NCBI GenBank assembly: GCA_047495785.1
Contig: JBLDXI010000024.1
Coordinates: 2,418,001-2,482,000, forward strand
Length of the DNA stretch: 64,000 nucleotides
Reading direction: 5' to 3'
From: Lepidodermella squamata
Lineage: Eukaryota > Gastrotricha
A program made the translations under genes and the position numbers. Position 1 is the first letter of the stretch. Every line of letters starts with the position of its first letter. Of the stretch, positions 1 to 11,100 are shown piece after piece. The notes below the pieces were generated by a model, which ran no database searches, was not told where the DNA came from, and was given only the letters and a program-made list of their open reading frames with translations.

Positions 1-291
1 TTCCTCGAAAGTGATTGATTTTTCACATCAATAATCGATAACCAATTCGATAACCGATTCGAAAGTTTCCACTCTCTACCTCATTTTTTTTTAAATGGCG
101 AGGCAAAGATCATTCGCGAATGGTGTTTCGGCGCCTTGTTTACCTTAAATGCCGCTTCAATATTGTGGAACCTCTCGTACAAAAATCAATTGGACAGCAA
201 CGCCAGACGGATGAGGAAATTGGAGCTGCAGGGTTAGTATCGTGAGTTCTTTAGTACCACAGTTGCTTTGTCGTCTCTCCGAATTCGGACA

Positions 292-1412
292 AATGGCAAA
301 GGTATTTCTAGCTGTCTTTGCTGTTTTTAACGTTAGTCGTGCATTGGCTGAACTAGCATATGAAAGCAGTATCAAGGATTTCGATCCCACCGCAACTGTT
401 CTGAGCCACTGTAGGATAGCTCCGACGGTCAACTCGCCAACTGAACTAGCCAATAAGACTACTTCTCTCGTACAAGAACGACGCCCTCATCGATTAATCG
501 ACCTTGACGACGTCGGTGAATCTTTCACCATTTACGGGAAACTCACAGTTCTCTACAAAGTGAAATGCATTTTCGATTTGTACAACGGCAGTTTTGCATG
601 GCCAGCGAGCATTCCGTATCTAACGATGGAGGACCATAGACCATAGTAAATACTGGTTCCCACCTTTGCTACATCAAAATTCGGTGGGGAACCCAGCGAT
701 GGTGGAAGGTTTTCATAGGTCTCTTAGAATTACGATGGATAGAGGCTACGTCTCATTTACTTCAGCGGGAAAGTTTACGTCTTATTGCGACATGGAGGTG
801 ACCTATTTCACGTTCGATGTTCGAGCTCGCTCACGACATTAGATACTCCGTAATCAGTAAAGCTAGCTTATATGGTATGCTGGTGATTATTTTAAAGAAG
901 AATTCAGACTGGCTAATATCGAAAAGTTCCACTTCGTTTGGCACATCCAAATTGAACGAATCAAGCTTTGGCGGCTTCAGCTTCGAATTAAAGCGGAAGC
1001 CACAATATTTCCTGATGTACTTATTCGCACCAAATTGCATTCTCAGTCTATTGGTTCTGGCGTCGTTTTTCATCCCGGCTCAAGCTGCCGATCGCCCTGC
1101 TTTAACCTGCACTGCCATGCTTGCGAATTTTGTCCTTCAAGACAACATCCAAGCTAATTTGCCGAAAACCCCCGGCTCTATCGTTGCTGGCATTTTCAGC
1201 TTGTCACAAGCTGCTATTGCTACTGTGTGTGTTCTATGCGAAGCGATCATGTGCGGAATCCTTAATTTGCCCAAAAAAACTACACAATTTTTAACAAAAA
1301 AGTGGCTCGCTATGTGATCATCGACATCTTTATGTTTCAATTCGCTTTCTTCATGTACTTCATCTCGATCGCTGCAGTTATCTTTTTATTGAGGCGACCT
1401 TGGGGCAGTTAA
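292..1412 (+). pseudogene. Cys-loop ligand-gated ion channel relic (nicotinic-like)
   Basis: The pieces together read as a pentameric ligand-gated channel subunit. A signal peptide starts at the ATG at 292, followed by a ligand-binding region with IDLDDVGESFTI and WPASIP. After a frame change near 647, the segment 648-839 contains a Cys-loop. A second frame change leads into TM1-TM3 (about 980-1260), and a third near an A-run at 1296 leads into TM4, ending at a stop at 1410-1412. In the Cys-loop (CDMEVTYFTFD...) the conserved Pro is Thr and the second Cys, 14 residues on, is Arg. Family knowledge says that disulphide is nearly invariant. Three frame changes plus the lost Cys point to a pseudogene. 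Assembly indels or unrecognised small introns could explain some of the frame changes but not the missing Cys. Confidence 0.6.
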
Positions 1413-1592
1413 ATGCAGGTCATTTATAATTTTTAGTTATTTAGTTTGGCTATACAATTTATTATAAATATTATATTCTATATGTCAACAAGATATAAAT
1501 TTATCAATGGTAGTCTAAAATTGCCTACTTCTTTCGAGCTTTGAATAATTATACCAGTCTTCAAAGGTCTACCTCTGGGTGCTCTGGGTATA

Positions 1593-1668
1593 GGTAGACC
1601 TCGAACCAGATGGATCAACGGAGTGCATAGAAGCCTAATTAAAGTAGGTCTTACTAAGGAAATTCGCC
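1593..1668 (+). mobile_element. Non-LTR retrotransposon ORF2 C-terminal scrap
   Basis: The plus frame reads GRPRTRWINGVHRSLIKVGL, which closely matches the RGRPRTRWID...DL signature found near the C-terminus of many RTE/Jockey-type reverse transcriptase proteins. Nothing upstream is open, so only the tail survives. An A/T-rich stretch with ATT and AAT runs follows, as expected near the 3' end of such elements. The assignment rests on one short motif. Confidence 0.45.
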
Positions 1669-2293
1669 GGAAAAAGAAAACCAATAATAATAATAAGGTC
1701 GAGCATAAGAAAAATAAAAACACTATAAGAAACGAAAAAATAGGAGAAATCGCGGCGAATTACCCATGTTCAACTAGCGGAATCGGTTTTTTTCGAAAAA
1801 GATGAATGGTTTCCAACTCGATTGAAAATTATGAATTCAATACAAAAAGCAGAATCCTCGACTGCGGGGGTGGGTGAGGATCAGCCTTCGCCTGCCTTCG
1901 CCCTCTTCAAAACCGGAAACGGTATACGACGTTCAGGCCCGAAGAGGAAAAGTAAAATCATTATTATTATTATTATTATGTTTCTTATTTTATAATTACG
2001 TGTCAGGTTTGAGCTTTTTCACGTTAGATTTGACGTGCAGACGTGGCTATAACAGACGGAAAGGTTTTTTTTCGGCAAAACATTCAGGGCAAACAAATTC
2101 ATGACGACGAAAAATTATCATTGGAAGCCCAGTATGGTGAAGCTATAAAAAAAGCGTATCTCAGGGCTAACCTACTTTTACGTGCTCTTTAGAAGCAATC
2201 TGCTGAAACCCTTAAATGTGTATATTATGTTCGCCCTCTGCAATAGAAAAAGTACATGCTTACTTCACCGCAGGCTAAGTGATTTCAGCTAGA
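1669..2293. other. Intergenic region, no gene seen
   Basis: AT-rich sequence with an ATT microsatellite around 1960-1979 and a TATAAAA at 2144. The TATA motif lies about 150 bp upstream of the glycosyltransferase ATG and could be its promoter. I find no convincing coding segment. Confidence 0.4.
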
Positions 2294-4397
2294 ATGTGGA
2301 TGCCGAATAGATTCTTCAATCTCGCCTTGCTAGCTGCATGCCTTCTTGCAATGATCGTCGTTTTAGTCCACCTTCAAGATAAAAATAAGGATTGGATTCA
2401 AATGCCGTCCATCTCTTGGCAATTTCCAATTTCCAATGTCAAATGTCCAAGGCAATCCCAAGAACCCTGTGCAAGGCTGCCGAGATTCGAGGCGCGGAAC
2501 GAGACGTGGAAAATTCCCAGAATTTTGCACCAGTCGTGGAAAAACGAGACCCTGCCCGATCTCTACGCAAGGTTCCGCCAGACATGGCTCGACATGCACC
2601 CCGACTGGCAGCACCACCTGTGGACGGACGAGGAGAACCGGTTGTTGGTCCAGTGCCACTACCTGTGGCTCCTCCCCTACTACGACGCGTTCCCGGTCGG
2701 AGTAGAACGGGCTGATATCAGCCGGTTGTTGTACGTGCACCACTATGGCGGAATTTACGCCGATCTGGACACGGAGCCGATGAAAACGATGGACTCGCTA
2801 TTTAGCATATATTCAAATGAAAGCGTCATTTTGAGTAAGCCAATATTTTTTACAAAATTTTAGAAAGCTTTTAGAAAAATTCAAACAATAACGAGAACAT
2901 CAACCAAGTCTGTCACTTGTCTGGAGATTTTTTTCCTACCGGGTACCATTCCGAAAATTACCGAACCCTGGGTTTTCCGCATTTTCGCTTTTAAACGTTT
3001 TATTTCTTCGGTTATATTGCTGTACAGTGGACTTTTGTTATAACGAACCTGTGATATAACGAACTTTTGATATAACGAACTTTTGATATAACGAACCAAA
3101 TTTGCTGGCTCGTTCCGAAATAGGCCTTTTTACATGTAAACAAATTTTGATATAACGAACTTCTTATAACGAACTTTTCTCTATAACGAACGGTTCCAGA
3201 TGGCTCGTCACGCTGATGACTCATGTTATTTACCTTATTTATAACGAACCTATGATGCCAGCCTTTGCAGATGAAGAAAAAACTTAGCATAATCGCGAAA
3301 GTCGACGTCGACAAATGGAAAAATAGAAAACAATCCGCAGCTTTCTTATTAGTAAAAACATTGATGATTCAATGTTTAATGACATCGAGACAACCGCTTT
3401 ATTGAGTTCTCATTCTCGCCAAACTAGCATACTAGACTATTTTGAGTCAAATTGCGAATAAAAGTTTTGACATTTGTTGTAGCGAACTTTCTTTATAACG
3501 AACCTTTTTGGCTGGCACGGTGGTGGTTCGTTATAACAAAAGTCCACTGTATTTTCTCTCGGTAGGTTTAATTTGAAAAAGTTAGTTGAATTTCCCATAC
3601 AAAAAGTCGCCAAATTTAAAAACACTTGCTCAACTTCTGAGACACGCCGTAGCTACCTTGTATCTGCAGGTATTTAAGGTTATTGTTTACTTTGACTTCT
3701 GGTTAAATCGCTGATTTCTGGTTAGATTAGTAAAATCGATATCGGCCCTCGTCAATGAGTGTAGGTTGTTTAAAAATTCAAGCTTCGAATCTTTCGAAAA
3801 GTGAACAATTTCCGATTTTCTATTGCCAGGTTACATGACAACAAATTACCATACGGAAGACAACGTACAGGCAGCTTGGATGGCTTCGGTACCCGGGCAC
3901 CAAATCTGGCTTCTCACTGTACTAAAAAGTACTCTACTAAGTCAGAAATTGCCGAGATCCGTACGGTATATAAAAGAAAGTTAAATTGCGTAAAACTCTG
4001 CAATACTTTGGAACTTTTCAGTCCTGATTATGTCACTGGACCAGCTGTTCTTTGGGTGGCGCTGGACGACTATTGGCGGCTGTGGAGGTCAAAACACAGT
4101 GACGCGAGCATAGGCAGTTATAGCGCTGCGAAAGGGCCTAGGCAGATTCGAGATATTTACATTCTAGAACCTGGCTTGATATTTCCGTACCCGTCTTACG
4201 ATGCCTACGAGCCGATAGGCATAATTTGCGATCCTCACAAAACGACGTTCGATCCAGCGGCGTGCAAGGCGAGTTTCCCAGATGCCTACGCCATTCAATA
4301 CGCCGGCTATTCGTGGGAAAAAGACTGGGATGGTTACCTTAAGGCTGCCGGATTTGACGGGGAGATCGGTTTTAAAGAGTTGAAAGACGATTATTAG
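2294..4397 (+). CDS. DXD-type glycosyltransferase, copy 1 (type II Golgi protein)
   Basis: Exons are 2294-2834, 3830-3965 and 4022-4397, with canonical GT-AG junctions and phases 1 and 2 shared by all four copies in the window. The ATG at 2294 opens directly onto a signal anchor (about residues 6-25), so the enzyme should face the Golgi lumen. Motifs are IPRILHQSWKNETLP, HHLWTDEEN and GGIYADLDTEP, with the DLD metal/nucleotide-sugar site, then GHQIW and a C-terminal ILEPGLIFPYP block. This is the layout of the Gly_transf_sug family (GT32, OCH1/alpha-1,4-galactosyltransferase-like). Donor and acceptor are not readable from sequence. Intron 1 (2835-3829) is about 1 kb because it carries a repeat with a nested MITE. 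Exon 1 is strikingly GC-rich in its catalytic core, like copy 2. Confidence 0.85.
2927..3655. repeat. Dispersed repeat in intron 1, split by a MITE
   Basis: The sequence around 2939-3022 (ATTACCGAACC...GGTTTTCCG...TTTATTTCTTC) and 3552-3655 (CTCGGTAGGTTTAATTT...ACTTCTGAGACACGCCGTA) matches the two halves of an uninterrupted stretch at about 25063-25263. A shorter relative lies at 9005-9095. The match shows this is a dispersed repeat interrupted here by the element at 3023-3551. Its class is not recognised. Confidence 0.65.
3023..3551. mobile_element. pogo/Tigger-like MITE with TA target duplication
   Basis: Perfect 25-bp terminal inverted repeats start CAGTGGACTTTTGTTATAAC at 3025 and end at 3549, each flanked by TA. 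The interior has many copies of TATAACGAAC (3036-3260 and 3478-3500) and no coding capacity. TA duplication plus a CAGTGGAC...ATAACGAAC terminus is typical of pogo-type Tc1/mariner MITEs. The related repeat at 25063-25263 lacks the insertion and acts as an empty-site comparison. Confidence 0.85.
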
Positions 4398-5543
4398 TAT
4401 ATTCCAACAATTATTGAAAGACGAGGAACGTCTAGGAAATATATATGAAAGCTTAACAATTTGATATATTTGATATTGGTTGCAACTGGAAGAAATAAAG
4501 GGCAGAAACATATTTTTTGAAGGTTAGTTAGATTCTGAGTTGTCATAAGAATTATTATTTCTGATTCCCCTGTAAATTAAGGAAAGTTTTTTTCCAATTC
4601 AAATTAGACGCAATTTTACAGTTCAGCAATCAACAAAACCTCAGAATTTTCCCTACTAAACATCGAAAAATGCATTTTCTTTGCGAATATTTCTGCTTGT
4701 TCCAACGAGACCATCTTGAAGCTAACCGCACTCTTCATCTATCAATTGCTGAAAATCATCGAAAAATTTCCCAGGATTGCTGAGAAATAGTTAATATCGT
4801 GGCAGAAAGTATAGCAAATTATGCACAACTTGTTGATTTTCCGCGATTCAAAATCTGTTCGGTACTTGGTTTGGTCATCCTTGTATAACTCGGAAAATTA
4901 GCGGCTAATTTTGGGCACTCATTTGCAAGTACATTTATGCAAAGGCTTCGCCCGCTTTGGGACATTCTCAGTCGCAGGCTGTCCTAATCAATCCTAATAC
5001 TAATATTTTCTTGTATTTCATCTTAGACACCCTGCTAAAACTAATTGTTCGATTATTTTCTTACTTAGATTGCAGAGAAAGAATTGCTTAGGGAATGTCT
5101 ATGCCCAATGTCAAGGAAGAATCTTTATTTATCCCAGATCTACATCTAAAATTTCATAGCGTTATTTTGAATCGGCTATTTTTCAGAATACCTGTGTTTT
5201 TAAGCCATTCAAAAGCTATGACTAAATCAGCAGGAATTTTCGGAGATAGCTCGAAATAATTGAATGCTTTTGACAAATTTCCAACAGCGAAGCTGCCGCA
5301 GTATTTATAGAAAATATTTTTTGGAATTTACCATAATATTGTACCACGATATAGCCCTCGGTGCTAAGATAATTCACTTTTATTTTTTTAGTATAATTGG
5401 CGCAGCATCAGCAAGTCGTGTTATACGATAACGCAAAGATAAGCCTATCAACAACCACCAATGTCAAATATCAAAAGCTAATGCGTAGTTAGCAGTAAAA
5501 TCTCCTCATATCGTAGATATATACCTCATTCACTGAGAGAGAA
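4398..5543. other. Intergenic region, no gene seen
   Basis: AT-rich sequence between the glycosyltransferase stop and the SDR ATG. I see no coding exon, RNA gene or clear repeat. A TATATA motif near 5516 is about 28 bp from the SDR start and is too close to be a convincing TATA box. Confidence 0.4.
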
Positions 5544-6464
5544 ATGGACTTTTTCACAGCCATCGGCTTGTTGGTCTTTGCCTACTACGCCTTCGAAGCA
5601 ATTCGAAGAGTTCGCCGATTCTTCGTGGGACATTTCGCTGGTTCGACCGTCGATTTCACGCAAGTCGGCTCCGTCGTGATCACAGGCGCTTCAGATGGCA
5701 TCGGCAAGGCCTACGCCATCGAACTGGCCCGACTCGGCGTGAAACGGCTCATTCTTGTCGGGCGAAATCTCGAGAAACTGGACGCCGTTGGCGAGGAAAT
5801 AAAGGCGCTATACAGCAAAGTTCAAATCCTAACCGTGCGCGCCAACTACGAAGACACGGACATGTACGACAGGATTGAGGACGAGTTGAAAAACGTCCAT
5901 GACATCGATATGCTAGTCAATAACGTTGGCGCGGCTATTAACGCGCAAAAAATGCTGCACGACATGTCACGTGACTCGTGCTTGAAGTCAATCAACATCA
6001 ACGCGACGTCGACTGTGTTGATGAGTCATATTATTATAGGCAAAATGCTAGCGGATAAACGGCCGAATCCGGTTGTCATCAACATAGGCTCGGTCTCGGC
6101 CCATTTTCCGCCCTATATGCTGCTGTACGCGAGTGTCAAGACGTTCGTGGCTCGTTTCACCGAGGGCCTTCGGCTCCAGTATCCTAATATCACTGTTCAG
6201 TTGGTTGAGCCGTTTTTCGTCTATACTAAGATGGCGCTCTATCCGAAGGGCATGTGGGTGGTCACGGCGGAGACTTGTGCCCGGGAGTCACTGCAGACGT
6301 TGGGTAGGCTCGAGCGCACTCACGGTGCGGTGAAGCATGACATTCAAGGCGGAATATACACGAATCTTCCGTTATTCATGATCCATTATTTCCAGAATAG
6401 AGTGGCGCAACGAGCGAGACGCCTGGCAGCTGAGCAGCGTGGCCAAGCTCAAAAGAAAGAATAA
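5544..6464 (+). CDS. Short-chain dehydrogenase, very-long-chain 3-oxoacyl-CoA reductase/17-beta-HSD12 type
   Basis: A 306-residue intronless reading frame. An N-terminal membrane segment (about residues 2-20) is followed by the Rossmann motif TGASDGIGKAYA (near residue 48), NNVG (near 126), the catalytic Ser region INIGSVSA and YASVK (YxxxK). Length, N-terminal anchor and lysine-rich C-terminus match the HSD17B12/LET-767 family. These ER enzymes reduce 3-ketoacyl-CoA in fatty-acid elongation and can act on steroids. The tail (QKKE) is basic but is not an exact KKXX signal. AATAAA overlaps the stop and recurs at about 6517. Which of the two family activities it has cannot be told from sequence. 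Confidence 0.88.
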   Translation: MDFFTAIGLLVFAYYAFEAIRRVRRFFVGHFAGSTVDFTQVGSVVITGASDGIGKAYAIELARLGVKRLILVGRNLEKLDAVGEEIKALYSKVQILTVRANYEDTDMYDRIEDELKNVHDIDMLVNNVGAAINAQKMLHDMSRDSCLKSININATSTVLMSHIIIGKMLADKRPNPVVINIGSVSAHFPPYMLLYASVKTFVARFTEGLRLQYPNITVQLVEPFFVYTKMALYPKGMWVVTAETCARESLQTLGRLERTHGAVKHDIQGGIYTNLPLFMIHYFQNRVAQRARRLAAEQRGQAQKKE

Positions 6465-7420
6465 AACAATTTCGGCCATGAAAGTTTCAAATCAGGGGAT
6501 TTTTGAGTTCGATATCAATAAATGTTGAAAATAAAATTTGTAGCTACGCAATTAATTTCGAATAAATTAAAGAGAAAATGATCTATGTTACTTTGTTTTG
6601 TATGTTTTCAAGCAGAAACGTGTCACAAATCTGGTCAAGGATTGAACATGAGGAAAATTGCATTTGGGACATTGCTTATAATCGCTAATGTGTGGGTATT
6701 ATTCGTTTTGTTAAGAACATTTCTCTTGCCTTTTTTTCGAAAGGTTGAATTAGCCGTAAAATGAAAATGAAAATGAAAATGAAAAAGATTTTTTTGGAAA
6801 ATTTCTTGGAACCGGCCAATCTTAGCTGAGGTAAAACGATCTGGCCTGTTTTGCTGTGAAAAACCGCAACTGAGCTTCCTGAGCTTCCTGACCTTTCTGA
6901 AAGGTTCCACTCACTCATAAATTCAATTATTTGAAAGTATGAGGTGTAGTATGAGCCTTACTAAGCGTAGATTATTTTGAGCAATTCGATTGACTATTCA
7001 AGTCCGAATTTACTGAACCTTTTTTATTACACTAATACCTTCAGTATATAGTCTCAGGTAATTAGCTTTTAAACTTTCAAGACCTCTGCTATGGAAAAAA
7101 TTGGAATATCTTTTAGCGGCAACAAATTTACGGTGAGCGGAACCTATTTCGCTGTAGCGGAACCACACTCGAAATATGCAGGGAGCCATTATTTTATAAT
7201 TTTACGAACTTTAGGCGAATCATGAGTTCTGAATTGAACGTTCTGTCTTATAGAGAAAAAATGACCAACATTCAAAATTATAGCTGGAACCATTTGCCTA
7301 AATATAGAATTTCCAGACCCCAATTATTTCTGTATTTATTGGCTAAATAATCTTTATTCGACGCGATCAAATAAATAATTTTAATAAATAGGTAAGACAA
7401 CTTATATTAGAAACGTTCAT
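6465..7420. other. Intergenic region with small GAAAAT microsatellite
   Basis: Apart from about four and a half GAAAAT units at 6759-6786, which account for the apparent small reading frames on minus, I see nothing supportable here. TTTATT at about 7370-7385 is the likely polyadenylation signal of the minus-strand protease. Confidence 0.5.
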
Positions 7421-10243
7421 TCAAATTGTAACATAGCTTCGAATCCAGCTCAAAACCTGGCAAACATCGCCGTACATGCCCGGAAATCGCGGCTCAGCAC
7501 AGCCGACCCCAGTAGACGTAACGCCCTGAAGCGTGAAATAGCCATTCTTGTAGCAAACCAGCGGCCCGCCCGAGTCACCCTGGCACGTATCAACACCGCC
7601 AAATCCATCAAAACCAGCACAAAACGCCTTCAAATCAGCCAGTAAATTTCCCTCGGTTAAATTGTACCGTCTATCACACTGTTCCGCTTGAATGATTTTC
7701 ACGCCAGCTTTCAGTAACCGAGACGCCCCGGGTCCACCCGCGCTTGTTGTCCCAAACCCGGAAATAATAGCCGACTCGCCGGTTTTGCAGGTATCGCTGC
7801 AATCTTTCGGTAAACAAACTGGTTGAATTTGCCAGGAATTAAGAGGCACGGGTTCGGCAACTTCGAGAAGGCAAAAATCGTTGAAAAGTGTCGGAACTAT
7901 ATTGCTTCGCATGAATCCTTCGAAAGTAATAGATCGGGTCGCATTTCGTACGATTTTATACTGATTGATAGTAGCCTGCAAACTGCCCTGCCAACCAGCA
8001 TTTCCGCCATAAAATATCCAGATATTTCTAAAAAAAATTAAAAAATCACGAAAAATTTAAAAATTAATTAAAAACTTGCAATGGCTGGAAAAACGGGTTA
8101 CAACAATGGCCACTTTAAAAAAATTAAGTTGGATTATTTTTCGAAAATTCCAATTTTTAAACTTGCGCTGTTAACACCCAAGAGTCAGATAGGACCGAAC
8201 CTCCACATCTCGCGCCTAGACCTTCCGGGGTTGCTTGAAAAATAATCAAAACCTGCCACGGAAATTCATTCTGGCGAGCCTCAGTGCCGCCGACAATTTG
8301 CAAATTATCCGCCAAATTTTCGCCCGAATTCCAGTAACGGCTATGGCCACATGCGCCGTATGGGCTAGGTTGGGGCGTGATGTTCGTGTAGGGTGTTGTA
8401 GTTTGGGATGAGGCCGGAATTAGGCCGGCGTTTCGAAGTGACGGTTGACCAGCCCAATGGGCGTTAACTTCAAGCCGAGTTAGGGAAAAATCGCAAACTA
8501 GAACTTCGTCGATGAGACCGATGAAATCTTTATAAGTTGGATCACTGCCTACAACGTAGGGGCAGTGCGATATCGATACTGAACCATTGATCGGCAATGC
8601 AGCCACTAAAACCTGAAATAAATTCGATTTTTTTTTCGAATTTTTTTAGGTTGAAAATGAATTTACGTTGTTGCTGTAAACATTGAGGCTGTTATTCCCG
8701 AGAACTAGGCAGACTTGAGTGAATCCTTCCGCGGTATTGCCACCCGGGAATAGGAAATTCGAGAAGTTGAGTTGAGCCGCTGGGGTCATTAGGCTGAGTA
8801 GGAAATCGAAAAAAACCGGCGGCCGAGTTGCGATGATCACTGAATGATCGCTAGCTTCAGGGTCGTTATTATTCGATAGCAAACCGCCGGTTTCATTACA
8901 ATTTTGGCACCTGAATAAAAATTCAAAATGTCCCAAATTAAATGATGAAATTCGATCCCTGAAATATTAAAAAAATTCAATTATTTATCGATGAAACTTG
9001 ATGTAAACCGGAAAATCCGGGAAAATACCGATAATTACCGAACCCGTTTCCAGCGGTTTTTCCCGGTTTCTCCGACAAATTTTAATTTTTTTTCGATGAA
9101 ATCTCGAATAATGAATTCGGAATAATTTTTGTTGGTAGCTTCAATTTCGAAAGAATTGCAAAATACGCTATTTTTTAATTCGAAATCGAAATTTAACTTT
9201 CGAATTCAAATTTTCAAAATAAATCTCAACAAAATTTCAAAAAATCTTTGGAAAATTTTAAATTATCCTACGAACTTATAATAGAGGCACCACGATGCCT
9301 CTCGACCCAAATCCATGTTCTTGAGACCCGGAATTTCAACCCTGCCATGGTTGACCCGCAGAGACCCAGGACCACGTGCCGAAGTCTCCCGATCTATACT
9401 CGCATTTCCGTAAGAAAACGCCGTAAATTTCGACATCGACTGGTCTTGGATATCGTCATCAAACGGCAAATAAAGCAAGCACTGGCGGCTGGGTTTCGAG
9501 GTTGTAGGCGGTAGGATCGTGGCCGGGAATTCGCATTGACAAGTCGTGACATCAAATTCCGTACCATCCGCGCATTTCATGGTTGAATTAATCGATGACC
9601 CAGTTGCTAAGATGAAATAATTCGGGAAGCCAGGTATCTCCCCTAACACGTTGTTGTAACGATCCCGACAAAATGTATCATTTAACATAACCGGGGCTGA
9701 AGTTGTCGCTGGGTTCGAATTCGGAACCGAGCTCTGTTGTAGGCATTTATCTGAGCATGAATCATCGAATTCGCAACTACAGTCCGCCTGGTTGAACCGG
9801 GTTTCAGGCGGGCAGCAGAATTGGTAACTCGCGAAGTTGGAACACTTGTAAAAAGTTGCGCAATTGCCGTCCGGTGAAGCGTAGCAGCCATTTTCCGGGG
9901 CTAAATCAGCGTCTCGACACAAGTCCTGACAGGGTTGCTTCGGGTTCTCAGGCATGCATTGTAGGATTGCGTTGTTCCAAAACAGCCCCGGGGCACATTT
10001 TCGTAAAATTCCGAACGCTGTTGTTGAGTTCTGGTAGAAGCATTGGTAATATTGGTGGCAGTCGACCGGATCGGCGTACATGTCCAGCCGGTTTCGGCTG
10101 GTGTAACATCGGAAGCAGAAATCGTTCGGATTTACCGATGAAACTACGAGACTACTGCTATCAGCCACCAGGCTAAGTAAAATTAAAGCTCCATTTATTA
10201 GATTATAAGCTGCCATCTTCAATAAAATAATCTTGGCCAACAT
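7421..10243 (-). CDS. Chitin-binding/LamG-like/trypsin serine protease, copy 1
   Basis: Exons on minus: 10243-9276, 8910-8667, 8612-8167, 8112-8080 and about 8033-7421. The signal peptide leads into two Cys-rich peritrophin-A-like chitin-binding modules (first: DPVDCHQYYQC...GLFWNNAILQC). A laminin-G-like domain (CLLYLPFDDDIQDQS...) is followed by an activation peptide with CGHSRYW and by trypsin starting at IVGGTEA. The catalytic triad is intact: AGHC (33-bp exon 8112-8080), NDFCLLE and QGDSGGP. The Asp six residues before the catalytic Ser predicts cleavage after Arg/Lys. It is probably secreted and tethered to chitin matrix. The first exon fuses what are two exons in copies 2 and 3. The donors at 8166 and 8079 are GC rather than GT. 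Confidence 0.85.
8080..8112 (-). other. 33-bp exon carrying the catalytic His, bounded by GC-AG introns
   Basis: Without this exon the protease would lack its active-site His. The reading frame and phase (2-2) are fixed by the paralogue at 29371-29339, an exon of identical length encoding A-G-H-C-C. In copy 1 the only donors giving the required phase are GCAAGT before (8166) and after (8079) this exon. Both match the GC-AG donor consensus. Confidence 0.75.
9005..9095. repeat. Fragment of the dispersed TACCGAACC/GGTTTTTCCCGG repeat
   Basis: Within an intron, the sequence with ATTACCGAACCCG and GGTTTTTCCCGGTTTCTC resembles the 5' part of the repeat at 2927-3022 and 25063-25263. It is short and diverged. 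Confidence 0.45.
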
Positions 10244-11100
10244 TGAGATCGCGCGAATTGTATTATGATTGCGAAGGATTTGGTCACTATTCTAATTAGG
10301 ACCGCTTTTCATGAATAAATTCGCGGTTCATTCCAACTGGGTTAAAATTTAGAAGCCATAAAGCGTCATTTTCACGCAATTTCAATAGCTAATTTTTTCA
10401 TAATTTTTCATTAAAATTCACTTAATAAATTTCATTCGCTTTAAGGCGGGTCAATTTTTTGAGAAAATCTTTTTTTTGCTTTCCCTATTGACATGCGCTA
10501 TTTCGATAGAGAAGAAATTTTGGAGCAAGAATTCGAAAATTCCATATTTTTATCATTCACGCTTAAACGGAGAAATTCCAATGTCAAGTTGGTCACGTGA
10601 CCTGGTCACGTACCTGGTGTCACACCTGAGCGGTTATCTCGAGAAGGGTGATAGCTAAGAAGCCGCTCTCAAAGAAAAAGTTCATCAACGTGGTGCGATT
10701 TACATAGATATGCATCCTGTATATTGGTCGCAGATGATATTTCTTGCAAAATCGATTTGATTACACTTTAGTGCAGTTTGGTGACAGTCCGATGAAACAG
10801 GTCCTAGCTCATCCCCAAGCCGTTTTAACCGAATTTATAAGATTTAACAGGGCGGAGATCTGACAGTTTGACACCTTGGGGTTGTAGTCACCCTATAGGA
10901 TTTCATCTCGAAATGAGGGCAAATTTCTAATTGGACAGCGATTGAATTGAATGTATAGTTATATAGCCACCTAATAACTTAAATGTATCTGCGTTTCTCT
11001 CAATGAATGAGGGATGTCCCTTTGTTATCTTATCTAAAATCATTGGTGACGGAATTATAACCTACCCGTAGTAATAATATACGATTTTTATCACTTTCAA
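10244..11100. other. Intergenic region between divergent genes
   Basis: It separates the minus-strand protease from the plus-strand four-span cluster, so promoters of both should lie here. AATTATAACC at about 11052 is a weak TATA candidate. No coding exon is recognisable. Confidence 0.35.

Noticed and set aside
1478-1805. Small opposing frames in the first intergenic region
   Set aside because: Apart from the GRPRTRW retrotransposon motif on plus, they are AT-rich low-complexity translations.
2363-2743. Open frames on minus and in other plus frames across glycosyltransferase exon 1
   Set aside because: All overlap the DXD exon and reflect its GC-rich codons; no family signal of their own.
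3036-3260. TATAACGAAC repeats as a possible satellite or regulatory array
   Set aside because: They lie wholly within the TIR-bounded MITE and are part of its ends and interior.
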